Shown piece after piece: positions 51,201-58,220 of a DNA stretch of 64,000 nt. Under the pieces are notes generated by a model. The model saw nothing but the letters and a program-made list of their open reading frames with translations, had not been told where the DNA came from and did not search any database. The stretch lies in NCBI RefSeq assembly GCF_023094165.1, contig NZ_JALMDK010000013.1, forward strand, positions 216,415 to 280,414. Reading direction: 5' to 3'. Numbering within the stretch: the stretch's first letter is position 1; every line of letters starts with the position of its first letter. Made by a program: the position numbers and the translations under genes. This DNA is from Crossiella sp. S99.2 (GTDB taxonomy: Bacteria; Actinomycetota; Actinomycetes; Mycobacteriales; Pseudonocardiaceae).

Positions 51201-52117
51201 AAGGCAAAGACCTGTCCGCCCTCAAGCGAAAACTCACCGCCCAGGTCCGCAAAACCCTGTCCGCGGCAGGCAATGAGCTGGAACGCAAGGGCCTGCGCGA
51301 CTGGACCATCGGCACCCTGCCCAAAACCTTCTCCCAGCAACAAAACGGCTTCACCGTCACCGCCTACCCCGCCCTGGTAGACGACACCGACAGCGTGTCC
51401 GTCCGCATGCTGGACAGCGCGGCCGAACAACGCCGCGCGATGTGGCGAGGCACCCGCCGCCTACTCCTGCTGACCGTGCCATCCCCGGTGAAACAGCTCC
51501 AACGCGGCCTGACCAACCAGGCCAAGCTGACGTTGAGCCGCAACCCCCACGGCGGCGTGGCCGACCTGCTGACCGACTGCATCAACGCCGCCTCGGACAA
51601 ACTGATCGCGGCAGGCGGCGGCCCAGCCTGGGACGAGCCCGGTTTCACCAAGCTCCGCGAAGGCGTGCGCTCAGGCTTGCAACTGGCCACCTTCGAGGTA
51701 GTCGGCCATGTCGAGGCCACCCTGCTGGCCTGGCACGAGGTCGAAGCCGTACTGGAAACCGTGCCCTCACCGGACGTCCGCAAACAGGTAACCGGCTTGG
51801 TGTACAAGGGTTTCGTCACCGCCACCGGCTGGTCCCGCCTTGCCCACCTGCCCCGCTATCTACGAGCAGCCAAGCACCGCCTGGAAAAACTCCCCGAAAA
51901 CCCCCGCCGCGACGCCGAACTGGAAGCCCAGATCACCGAAGTCCACCGCGCCTACCTGGAACTCCGCAAGGAAGCCCCCCAGGCAGCGGCCGGCCTCGCC
52001 AAGATCCGCTGGATGATCGAAGAACTCCGGGTGAGCTACTTCGCCCAATCCCTGGGCACCGCCTACCCGGTGTCGGACAAGCGGATCTACCGGGCCATGG
52101 ACGACCTGCTCGGCTAG
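48236..52117 (+). CDS. hrpA: ATP-dependent RNA helicase HrpA
   Basis: 1293 aa, close to the 1300 of E. coli HrpA. DEAH-box core: Walker A GETGSGKTTQ, DEAH in IIDEAHERSLN, motif III TSATID, and the C-terminal helicase half with QRKGRCGRVSEG (motif VI). Winged-helix, ratchet and OB domains follow, then the long HrpA-specific DUF3418 tail. Thought to resolve stalled ribosomes and mRNA structures. ATG 48236 is used. It stands alone; its stop is 12 bp from the convergent DUF2079 gene. Confidence 0.95.
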   Translation: MGTPLVSASLTELHDRLPELMLRDQRRLRRRVENARKLRDTGKRAAVTAELAAEIAAAEIRIENRRNARPKIRYPELLPVSQRKDEILAAIRDHQVVIVAGETGSGKTTQLPKICLELGRGVQGLIGHTQPRRLAARTVAERIAEELGTSLGETVGYQVRFTDQSSTDTLVKLMTDGILLAEIQNDRTLSRYDTLIIDEAHERSLNVDFLLGYLAQLLPRRPDLKVIITSATIDPERFSRHFGDAPIIEVSGRTYPVETRYRPIIDPDSEADDTDRDQVTAISDAVDELLREGPGDILVFLSGEREIRDTADALEKRELRNTEVVPLYARLSAAEQHRVFQSHTGRRIVLATNVAETSLTVPGIKYVIDPGTARISRYSHRTKVQRLPIEPVSQASANQRKGRCGRVSEGICIRLYSEDDFEARPEFTDPEILRTNLASVILQMTSLGLGDLAAFPFIDPPDARNITAGVQLLQELGALDPEQDDHKKRLTPLGRKLSQLPVDPRLARMVLAADDLGCVREVLVITAALSIQDPRERPVDKQQDADSKHARFSDPTSDFLAYLKLWDYLREQQQELSSNRFRKQCRAEYLNYLRVREWQDIHSQLRQVVKQLGITPNSNPAPEQQVHIALLSGLLSHIGLQEERKKEYLGARSARFAIFPGSALFKKPPRWVMAAELVETSRLWGRIAARIEPEWVEPLAGHLVKRTHSEPHWEKKQGAVMAVERVTLYGIPLVVDRKVNYGRIDPDLSRELFIRHALVEGDWQTTHKFFHANRALLGEVEALEDRARRRDILVDDETLFAFYDERIGKEVVSGRHFDSWWKKTRRDTPELLTFDKQALINATAGAITEQDYPDDWRQGGVRLPLTYRFEPGTRDDGVTAHIPVGVLNQVGGDGFAWHIPGLRKDIVVALLKSLPKNLRRNFVPVPDVAEALLSRITAEDGNLLDAVEDILYELTKIEVPRESWQLDQVPDHLKTTYRVVDENEKVLAEGKDLSALKRKLTAQVRKTLSAAGNELERKGLRDWTIGTLPKTFSQQQNGFTVTAYPALVDDTDSVSVRMLDSAAEQRRAMWRGTRRLLLLTVPSPVKQLQRGLTNQAKLTLSRNPHGGVADLLTDCINAASDKLIAAGGGPAWDEPGFTKLREGVRSGLQLATFEVVGHVEATLLAWHEVEAVLETVPSPDVRKQVTGLVYKGFVTATGWSRLAHLPRYLRAAKHRLEKLPENPRRDAELEAQITEVHRAYLELRKEAPQAAAGLAKIRWMIEELRVSYFAQSLGTAYPVSDKRIYRAMDDLLG

Positions 52118-52129
52118 CTCCGGTGACCG

Positions 52130-53530
52130 CTACCGGCGGTGGTGCCGGATGAGGATGAACCCGCCGTCCTGCCGCACCGAGTCCGCCATCGCGATGGCGA
52201 CGGCGAGTTCAGCCCGCCTGCCCACCTCGGCGAGTGTCCATTCAGGACGGTCCGCCGCGCCGATCGGGTAGACCAGCGTCCGGTTGGTCAGGTGGGGCGC
52301 GAGGCGGTTCTCCGTCGCCACGGACGCACCGTCCGGGATCCGGTCCATCAACCGGCGCGCCGCGGCCGCCTCGCTGGTCTGGGCGCCGAAGCCGGGAATC
52401 AGCAACTCGCGCAGCGGGAAATGCGCGGCGATCACGCCTGCCGTGCCGAGCAGGGCGACGGCGACCGCGGCGGCGGGCAGCAGCCTGGGCAACGCCAGTC
52501 GACGGCACCACCTGCCGACCGCGGGCCGTAGCCGGACCGCCGCGTCGATGAGGGCGAAGAACAGGATGGGCATCAGGATCGCGTCGTAGTGGAAGCCCGG
52601 AACCCAGTACAGCAGATTCGTGCCGACCAGCCGCCAGGCCAGCGTGGGCACGGCGAGCAGCACGAGTGCGGAGCGCAGGCACAGGAACAGGGTGGGCGCG
52701 CACAACAGCGCCACCAGCTCCAGCTTGCGCGGGTCGAAAAGCTCGCCGCGGAAGGTCTCGCCGGTGGGCAGCAGCCCGCCGGTGCCGAGGTAGCGGTAGC
52801 CGCCGTCCACACTGAACTGGGGGATCACCACGAACACGGTGAGCAGCGCGGCCACCAGCCCACCCACCGCGGTGACCAGGCCCAGCTTCCGGTGGCCGGT
52901 CCGGGTGGCGATGAGCAGTCCGAGCACGGCGACGGTGAGCCCGAGGTCTTCCTTGACCAGGACCAGCGGTGCGGCGAGGGCGACGGCCCGCCCGTACCGG
53001 CCGGACAGGAACGCCTCCAGCGCGAAAGCCAGCAGGGGCACCGCGAAGGCGATCTCGTGGAAGTCGAAGGCCAGCGCCGCCTGCAAACCCCAGGACAGGC
53101 CGTAGCAGACCCCGATGACCAGCCCGGCCGCCGGACTCAGCAGCCGGGTGGCGGCCCGGGTGACCGGGATGATGGAGACGCCGAAGAGCACGGCCTGGAC
53201 CACCAACAGGGTTTCCGCGGCCGGGAAGAGGCGGTACAACGGCGCGATCAAGGCGATGACCGGGCTGAAGTGGTCGCCGAAGAGGATGAGGTGGGGATCG
53301 CGGATGGTGGAGACCGGGAGTTCTCCGTTGGCGTAGCCGCGCACGGCCTGCTCGAAGATCCCGAGGTCGAACCCGTTGGTCCGCAACGCCGCATGACGGC
53401 CCAGCGCGAACAGGGTGTACGCCGCGGTGAACACCGCCGCGAGCAGGACGGCCCGCCAGGTGTGCCGGCGAACGCCGGGCCAGGCGGCCACCCCGGCAGG
53501 CCGGATCGCACTGATCGAGGATCTGGGCAC
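52130..53530 (-). CDS. DUF2079 membrane protein
   Basis: 466 aa, GTG 53530 after AAAGG. About ten membrane helices after a basic start (GVRRHTWRAVLLAAVFTAAY). DUF2079 markers: NGFDLGIFEQAVRGYANGE, FGDHFSPVIALIAPLYRLFP, and GFHYDAILMPILFFALIDA. Family members are thought to be glycosyltransferase-like (GT-C fold) envelope proteins, with an Asp-rich first outside loop (here FDLG.., GDHF). Substrate unknown. It lies 131 bp after the GntR gene on the same strand, separated by strong hairpins. Confidence 0.85.
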   Translation of the reverse strand: MPRSSISAIRPAGVAAWPGVRRHTWRAVLLAAVFTAAYTLFALGRHAALRTNGFDLGIFEQAVRGYANGELPVSTIRDPHLILFGDHFSPVIALIAPLYRLFPAAETLLVVQAVLFGVSIIPVTRAATRLLSPAAGLVIGVCYGLSWGLQAALAFDFHEIAFAVPLLAFALEAFLSGRYGRAVALAAPLVLVKEDLGLTVAVLGLLIATRTGHRKLGLVTAVGGLVAALLTVFVVIPQFSVDGGYRYLGTGGLLPTGETFRGELFDPRKLELVALLCAPTLFLCLRSALVLLAVPTLAWRLVGTNLLYWVPGFHYDAILMPILFFALIDAAVRLRPAVGRWCRRLALPRLLPAAAVAVALLGTAGVIAAHFPLRELLIPGFGAQTSEAAAARRLMDRIPDGASVATENRLAPHLTNRTLVYPIGAADRPEWTLAEVGRRAELAVAIAMADSVRQDGGFILIRHHRR

Positions 53531-53573
53531 GGAAACCTTTCCCGGCCCGCGACCAGGCCGTTGCGCCCCAGCG

Positions 53574-53649
53574 CGTCCCGGCCCCGTCAGCAGGGGACCC
53601 GAGGCCGGGACGCCTCCTGCCGGGTGGGGGGCTGGGGTGGCCCGGCAGG
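53574..53649 (-). terminator. Two tandem GC hairpins after the GntR gene
   Basis: CGTCCCGGCC (53574-53583) pairs with GGCCGGGACG (53603-53612), and CCTGCCGGG (53616-53624) with CCCGGCAGG (53641-53649). Both lie just past the GntR stop, so they probably end that transcript before the DUF2079 gene. No T run on the minus strand. Confidence 0.5.
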
Positions 53650-53661
53650 GCTCGGCCCGCG

Positions 53662-54348
53662 TTACTCGAACGCGGTGTTCAACCTCGCCAGCGCGCCTTC
53701 CAGGTGCGCGCGCATGGCGGCCTCGGCGGCCTCGCTGTCGCGGGCGCGCAGCGCCTCGGCGATCTTGGCGTGTTCCCGCAGCGCCTCGATCGGCTGGTCG
53801 GTGCCGTGCGACCACAGCCGATAGGTGTGCAGGTGGCTGTGCAGCCGCTGGATCGACCGGCGCAGCAGCTCGTTCCCGGCCGCGGCGGCGACCCCGTCGT
53901 GGAACTGCGCGTCGTGCGCGACGAAGCTCCGGTAGTCGGCGTACCGGCTCCGGTCCTGCGGCGCGGCCCTGGGCTCGGTGGGGGCCAGCGCGGCCAGCTG
54001 CTCGTCGGTGGCGTAGACCGCGGCCAGCCGGGTGGCCATGGGTTCCAGCGCCAGCCGCACGGTGTAAAGCTCCCCGAGGGCCCGCCGGTCCAGTGGCGGC
54101 GTGACCGAGTACCCGGCCATCGGTCGCTTGACCAGCAGGCCCTCGGTCTCCAGGCGGGCCAGGCTCTCCCGCACCGGAGTCCGGGACACCCCCAGCTCCT
54201 GCGCCAGGAAGTCCGTGGTGAGGCGGGAGTCCGGCGGGAAGGCGTTGTCCATCAACATCGCCTTCAGGGACTCGTACACCTCGTCGGCGAGCATGGTGCG
54301 CCGGATGCGGGGGATCTTCGGCGCCGGTCCGGCTGCGTCGTCGGCCAT
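53662..54348 (-). CDS. GntR-family regulator, FCD subfamily
   Basis: 228 aa, ATG 54348. N-terminal winged helix: LADEVYESLKAMLMDNAFPPDSRLTTDFLAQELGVSRTPVRESLARLETEGLL is the GntR signature in shortened view (key residues SRTPVRES). The C-terminal FCD bundle has YTVRLALEPMATRLAA, HDAQFHDGV and HAKIAEALRARD, giving the metal-binding Asp/His set of FadR-type effector domains, which usually bind small carboxylates. Divergent from the ABC operon (107 bp); a self-dyad sits between them, so it most likely controls both. Confidence 0.93.
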   Translation of the reverse strand: MADDAAGPAPKIPRIRRTMLADEVYESLKAMLMDNAFPPDSRLTTDFLAQELGVSRTPVRESLARLETEGLLVKRPMAGYSVTPPLDRRALGELYTVRLALEPMATRLAAVYATDEQLAALAPTEPRAAPQDRSRYADYRSFVAHDAQFHDGVAAAAGNELLRRSIQRLHSHLHTYRLWSHGTDQPIEALREHAKIAEALRARDSEAAEAAMRAHLEGALARLNTAFE

Positions 54349-54367
54349 GCCACCAGCTTACTGCATT

Positions 54368-54385
54368 CTGGACATTAAATCCAAT
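54368..54385 (-). promoter_or_regulatory. Candidate GntR operator in the GntR/ABC intergenic region
   Basis: On the minus strand this reads ATTGGATTTAATGTCCAG, containing TGGA and TCCA arms seven bases apart. It starts 20 bp upstream of the GntR start in the most AT-rich part of the gap. A near-identical word (16 of 18 bases) occurs at 62234-62251, upstream of the secreted beta-helix gene. Confidence 0.6.
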
Positions 54386-54455
54386 ATGTGCCAGCATCCG
54401 GCAGCACGGCCAGCCCACCCGGATGGCCGACGCCGTTCGACGGGAGCGCGCGGAC

Positions 54456-55523
54456 ATGAGCAAGGGACATCCGCACCGGGCACTGGCCGCGATCACCGTG
54501 TCGGCGCTGGCCCTGACCGGCTGCGCGGGGCCCGCCCCCCACGGCAACGAGCTGTCGAAGGTCCAGTTCGCCTGCGCGGCCGCGATCGACCACAGCACCG
54601 TGTTCACCGCGCTGGAACAGGGCCTCTTCCTGGCGGACCGGATCAGGGCGAACGTGCGGCTGCACGCGACCGGGGTGGAGATCACCAACCAGGTCGCCGC
54701 CGGCGGCGCCCAGTTCGGCCTGCTGGCCGCCTCGGTGGCACTGACCGCCAAGGCCAAGGGCCTGCCGATCAGCATCCTCGCGATCAGCCACGGTGACGCC
54801 ACCAGCAGCGCCTACAACGTCAACCAGACCATCGTGGCCGGGCCCCACTCGGGGATCCGGGCCGGAGACGTGGCGAGCCTGCGCGGGAAGAAGGTCGGCG
54901 TCTCGGTGAACACCGGCCCGCACGCCTACCTCAGCAGCATCCTCGGCCAGCACGGCCTCTCCCCCGGCGAGGTGACGGTGCAGAACATCGCGCCCGCGGA
55001 CATGACCAGTGCGCTGCGGCAAGGCTCCATCGACGCTTTCGTGACCTTCGAGCCGATCACCAGCCGCGCGCTGGCGGAGGTGGCCGGCTCGGTGGCGGTG
55101 GCCAGCGGCGGCGCGCGGCAGTGGAACGACCCCGGCGTGGTCATCGTGAACACCGCGTGGGCCGCGGCCCATCCCGGGGCCACCGAAGCGGTGCTGACCG
55201 GGATCGCGCGGACCGCCCAGCTCGCCCGCGCCCAGCCGGGCGCGCTGGCCGAGGTGGCCACCCACTGGATCAACGGACTGTCCCAGGAGATCGCCGGGCA
55301 GGCCATCCGGCGGATGCGCTTCGACCCGCGCCTGGCCAAGCCGGTGCTGGCGGGCCTGACCGAGTACACCGTGCCGTTCCTGGTGCGCTCCACCGGGTTC
55401 CCGGCCGGTTACCCGGTGGCCTCGGCCATCGACAACCGGTACCTGGCCGCGGTCCGGCGCCGCCATCCCGAGTACTTCGCGGACCTGCCGCCGTTGTCCG
55501 CCGAGCAGGAACTACCCGGATAG
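54456..55523 (+). CDS. ABC transporter solute-binding lipoprotein (NMT1/SsuA-like)
   Basis: 355 aa, ATG 54456. Lipoprotein signal with lipobox ALTGC. The rest is the NMT1/TauA/SsuA-type fold: KVQFACAAAIDHSTVFTALEQGLF, VEITNQVAAGGAQFGLLAAS, LRGKKVGVSVNTGP, and MTSALRQGSIDAFVTFEP. Such proteins bind sulfonates, nitrate, thiamine precursors or aromatic acids outside the cell. Ligand unknown here. First gene of a six-gene operon with its own ATPase and two permeases, divergent from GntR. Confidence 0.92.
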   Translation: MSKGHPHRALAAITVSALALTGCAGPAPHGNELSKVQFACAAAIDHSTVFTALEQGLFLADRIRANVRLHATGVEITNQVAAGGAQFGLLAASVALTAKAKGLPISILAISHGDATSSAYNVNQTIVAGPHSGIRAGDVASLRGKKVGVSVNTGPHAYLSSILGQHGLSPGEVTVQNIAPADMTSALRQGSIDAFVTFEPITSRALAEVAGSVAVASGGARQWNDPGVVIVNTAWAAAHPGATEAVLTGIARTAQLARAQPGALAEVATHWINGLSQEIAGQAIRRMRFDPRLAKPVLAGLTEYTVPFLVRSTGFPAGYPVASAIDNRYLAAVRRRHPEYFADLPPLSAEQELPG

Positions 55524-55531
55524 GAGTCGCG

Positions 55532-55855
55532 GTGCCGACAAGTTCGTGGCGAGCGCCGGTGCTGGCCACCGCGGCCGCGCTGGCCCTGCTGGGCGCGCAG
55601 GCGGTCTACGGCGCGGTGCGTGCGGAGCAGGTGCTGCCCGCCGGACTGGCCGAGGCGGCGCGGGAGCGGGGCTGGGCCGACATCCGGGTCGAGCTGAACT
55701 TCCCGCCGGAGCAGTTCAACACCGCGTTCCTGGCCGAGCGGGGCAGCCTGGTCGGCGTGCGCGGCACAACGGTCGACCTGCTCGGCGTGACCGAGGCGGA
55801 ACTACGCGAGATCGCGGGCCTGCACTGGGTGCGGTCCGTCCACGAACGGAGGTGA
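55532..55855 (+). CDS. Small membrane-anchored protein in the ABC operon
   Basis: 107 aa, GTG 55532 with a clear AGGAGT site, 8 bp after the binding-protein stop. One N-terminal hydrophobic helix (APVLATAAALALLGAQAVYG) and an outside or inside domain of ~75 residues (IRVELNFPPEQFNTAFLAER, TVDLLGVTEAELREIAGLH). Not recognised; not a usual TauABC/SsuABC component. The conserved position suggests an accessory subunit of the importer. Confidence 0.7.
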   Translation: MPTSSWRAPVLATAAALALLGAQAVYGAVRAEQVLPAGLAEAARERGWADIRVELNFPPEQFNTAFLAERGSLVGVRGTTVDLLGVTEAELREIAGLHWVRSVHERR

Positions 55856-55858
55856 GCA

Positions 55859-56653
55859 GTGCGCGAACAGACCGGTCGCATCACCATCCGCGGCGTCGGG
55901 CACACCTACATCGACCAGGACCGCAAGCAACGGGTCCGGGCACTGGACCGGATCGACCTGGACATCCGGCCGCGCGAGTTCCTCTGCCTCGCCGGGGCCT
56001 CCGGCTGCGGCAAGACCACCCTGCTGAACATCATCGCGGGCCTGGTCAAAGCCGAGGAGGGCACGGTCAGCGTGGACGGCGTCGTGGTGCGCGGCCCCGG
56101 CCGGGACCGCGGCATGGTCTTCCAGGAGTACGCCCTGCTGCCCTGGCGGACCGTGCTGGACAACGTGGCGCTGGGCCCCAAGCTGGCCGGGGTCGGCAAG
56201 GCACGCCGCCGCGAGCTCGCCCGCGAGCAGCTCGACCGGGTGGGCCTGGCCGGTTTCGCCGACAGCTACCCGCACGAACTCTCCGGTGGCATGCGCCAGC
56301 GCGCCGCGGTGGCCCGCACCCTGGCCGCCGATCCGCTGGTGATGCTGATGGACGAGCCGTTCGCCGCGGTGGACGCGCAGACCAGGGCCGGGCTGCAGGA
56401 GGAGCTGGTGCGGGTCTGGCGGGACAGCGGCAAGACCGTGGTCTTCGTGACCCACTCGGTGGAGGAGGCCGCGTTCCTGGCCGACCGCACGGTGGTGCTG
56501 GCCCCGCACCCCGGCCGGGTGCACACCATCGTCGAGGGCCGGGTGCCCAGGCCGGAGCGCAGGGCGGTGGCCGCGGGCCCGGCCCAGGCCGAGGTGGCCG
56601 CCGAACTGCTGCACGAGATCCACGCCGCGCGCGCCCTCGACGGTGCGCGGTGA
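55859..56653 (+). CDS. ABC transporter ATP-binding protein (TauB/SsuB-like)
   Basis: 264 aa, GTG 55859 after GGAGGTGA, 3 bp past the previous stop. Walker A GASGCGKTT, Q-loop MVFQEYALLPWR, signature LSGGMRQR, Walker B LVMLMDEPFAAVD, and H-loop VFVTHSVEEA are all intact. Belongs to the nitrate/sulfonate/taurine importer branch. Energises the two permeases downstream, with which it overlaps. Confidence 0.95.
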   Translation: MREQTGRITIRGVGHTYIDQDRKQRVRALDRIDLDIRPREFLCLAGASGCGKTTLLNIIAGLVKAEEGTVSVDGVVVRGPGRDRGMVFQEYALLPWRTVLDNVALGPKLAGVGKARRRELAREQLDRVGLAGFADSYPHELSGGMRQRAAVARTLAADPLVMLMDEPFAAVDAQTRAGLQEELVRVWRDSGKTVVFVTHSVEEAAFLADRTVVLAPHPGRVHTIVEGRVPRPERRAVAAGPAQAEVAAELLHEIHAARALDGAR

Positions 56654-57417
56654 CCCGCACGGCGCCGCGGCTGCTGCTGTCCTTCGGGCTGCTGCTGGCG
56701 GTGTGGCAGGCATCGGCGCTGCTGGCCGGGCAGGACGAGCGGTTCTACCCCACCCCGGCCTCGGTCTGGCTGGCCGCGGGTGAGCTGTGGTCGCACGGCC
56801 TGTTGCCTGCCTTCGTCGAGGTGAGCGCGCAGCGCTGGCTGATCGGTGTGCTCGCGGGCATCCTGTGCGCGGTCCCGCTGGCCGTGCTGCTGTCGCTGAG
56901 CGAGACGGCCGTGCGGATGCTGATGCCGCTGCTGGACTTCTTCCACGCGATCGTCGAGCTGGCCTGGCTGCCGCTGTTCGTGCTGTGGTTCGGCTACAGC
57001 ACGCTGACCATCGAGCTGTCCATCGGCTACGTGGTCTTCTTCCTGGTCCTCTACAACACCCTGACCGGCATCCGGCAGGTGCCGCCCTCGGTGGTCAGCG
57101 CGCTGCGCACGCTGGGCGCCGGCCGCTGGCAGGTGACCTGGGAGGCGCTGCTGCCCGGCGCGCTGCCCTCGGTGCTCACCGGGGTGCGGCTGGGCGCGGG
57201 ATTCGCCTGGCGGTCCCTGGTGGGCGCGGAGATGATCGCCGCGCAGAGCGGCCTCGGCTTCCTGATCTTCCAGAGCCGCGAGGACATGCAGACCTCGCGC
57301 ACGGTGGTCGGCATGGTGGTCATCGGCCTGCTCTGGCTGCTCATCGACCGGTGCTACCTGCGGCCGGTCGAGGCGGCCACCGTGCAGCGCTGGGGCGTCG
57401 CGCGGAGCGCAGGGTGA
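56650..57417 (+). CDS. ABC transporter permease, TauC/SsuC-like (first)
   Basis: 255 aa, GTG overlapping the ATPase stop by four bases. About six membrane helices; the EAA loop for ATPase contact is visible (VVSALRTLGAGRWQVTWEALLPGALPSV region). Start is well fixed by the overlap. Paired with a second, different permease in the same operon, so the channel is probably a heterodimer. Confidence 0.92.
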   Translation: MTRTAPRLLLSFGLLLAVWQASALLAGQDERFYPTPASVWLAAGELWSHGLLPAFVEVSAQRWLIGVLAGILCAVPLAVLLSLSETAVRMLMPLLDFFHAIVELAWLPLFVLWFGYSTLTIELSIGYVVFFLVLYNTLTGIRQVPPSVVSALRTLGAGRWQVTWEALLPGALPSVLTGVRLGAGFAWRSLVGAEMIAAQSGLGFLIFQSREDMQTSRTVVGMVVIGLLWLLIDRCYLRPVEAATVQRWGVARSAG

Positions 57418-58220
57418 GGGCCGCGGCGCACCGCGCGGCCATCGCCGCGCTGCTGCTGGCCGGCCGCGCGCTGTGGCTGGTCCCGGTGCTGCTGTTGCTG
57501 CTCGGCTGGGCACTGCTGCCCGTGCTGGTGGAACTGCCCGCGTACCAGCTGCCCCGGCTCGCCGAGGTGGCCGCCACCGGATGGCGCCTGCTCGTGGACG
57601 GCACCCTGGCGCAGGCGATCGGGGCGAGCCTGCTGCGGCTGGCCGTCGCCTTCCTCATCGGCGCCGGTCTCGGCCTGCTGCTCGGCCTGTCCATGGCCGC
57701 CAGCCGGGTGCTGACCCTGCTACTGGAACCGATCGTGGCCTTCTTCCAGGCGGTCGCCGGGATCGCCTGGATCCCGCTGGCGATCGTGTGGTTCGGCTTC
57801 GGCGACGGCCCAGTGCTGTTCGTGGTGGCCAACGCGATCTTCTTCATCGTGCTGTACAACACGCTGCTCGGCGTGCACGGCATCCAGCGGGTGCTGCCGC
57901 GGGCCGTGCGCACCCTGGGCGGGACCCGGTGGCAGGTGCTGCGCGAGGTCCTGCTGCCCGGCGCGATGGTCAGCGTGCTGGCCGGCCTGCGCACCGGCCT
58001 GGCCTTCGGCTGGCGGGCGCTGGTGGCGGTGGAGCTGATCGCGGCCAACTCCGGCATGGGTTTCCTGACCCTGTCGGCTTCCCGCAACTACCAGAGCGAG
58101 GTCGTGGTGGTGGCGATCGTGGTGGTCGGCCTGCTGTGGCTGGCCATGGACCGCCTGCTGCTGCGGCCCATCGAGCGGCGCACCGTCGTGCGCTGGGGGA
58201 TGGTGAGGCAAACCCGATGA
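57414..58220 (+). CDS. ABC transporter permease, TauC/SsuC-like (second)
   Basis: 268 aa, GTG overlapping the first permease stop. Same family as its neighbour, with EAA loop AVRTLGGTRWQVLREVLLPG and the tail LLWLAMDRLLLRPIERR matching WLLIDRCYLRPVE of the first permease. Divergence is enough to exclude a recent duplication. Heterodimeric TMDs are less common than homodimers in this importer class. Confidence 0.92.
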   Translation: MRAAAHRAAIAALLLAGRALWLVPVLLLLLGWALLPVLVELPAYQLPRLAEVAATGWRLLVDGTLAQAIGASLLRLAVAFLIGAGLGLLLGLSMAASRVLTLLLEPIVAFFQAVAGIAWIPLAIVWFGFGDGPVLFVVANAIFFIVLYNTLLGVHGIQRVLPRAVRTLGGTRWQVLREVLLPGAMVSVLAGLRTGLAFGWRALVAVELIAANSGMGFLTLSASRNYQSEVVVVAIVVVGLLWLAMDRLLLRPIERRTVVRWGMVRQTR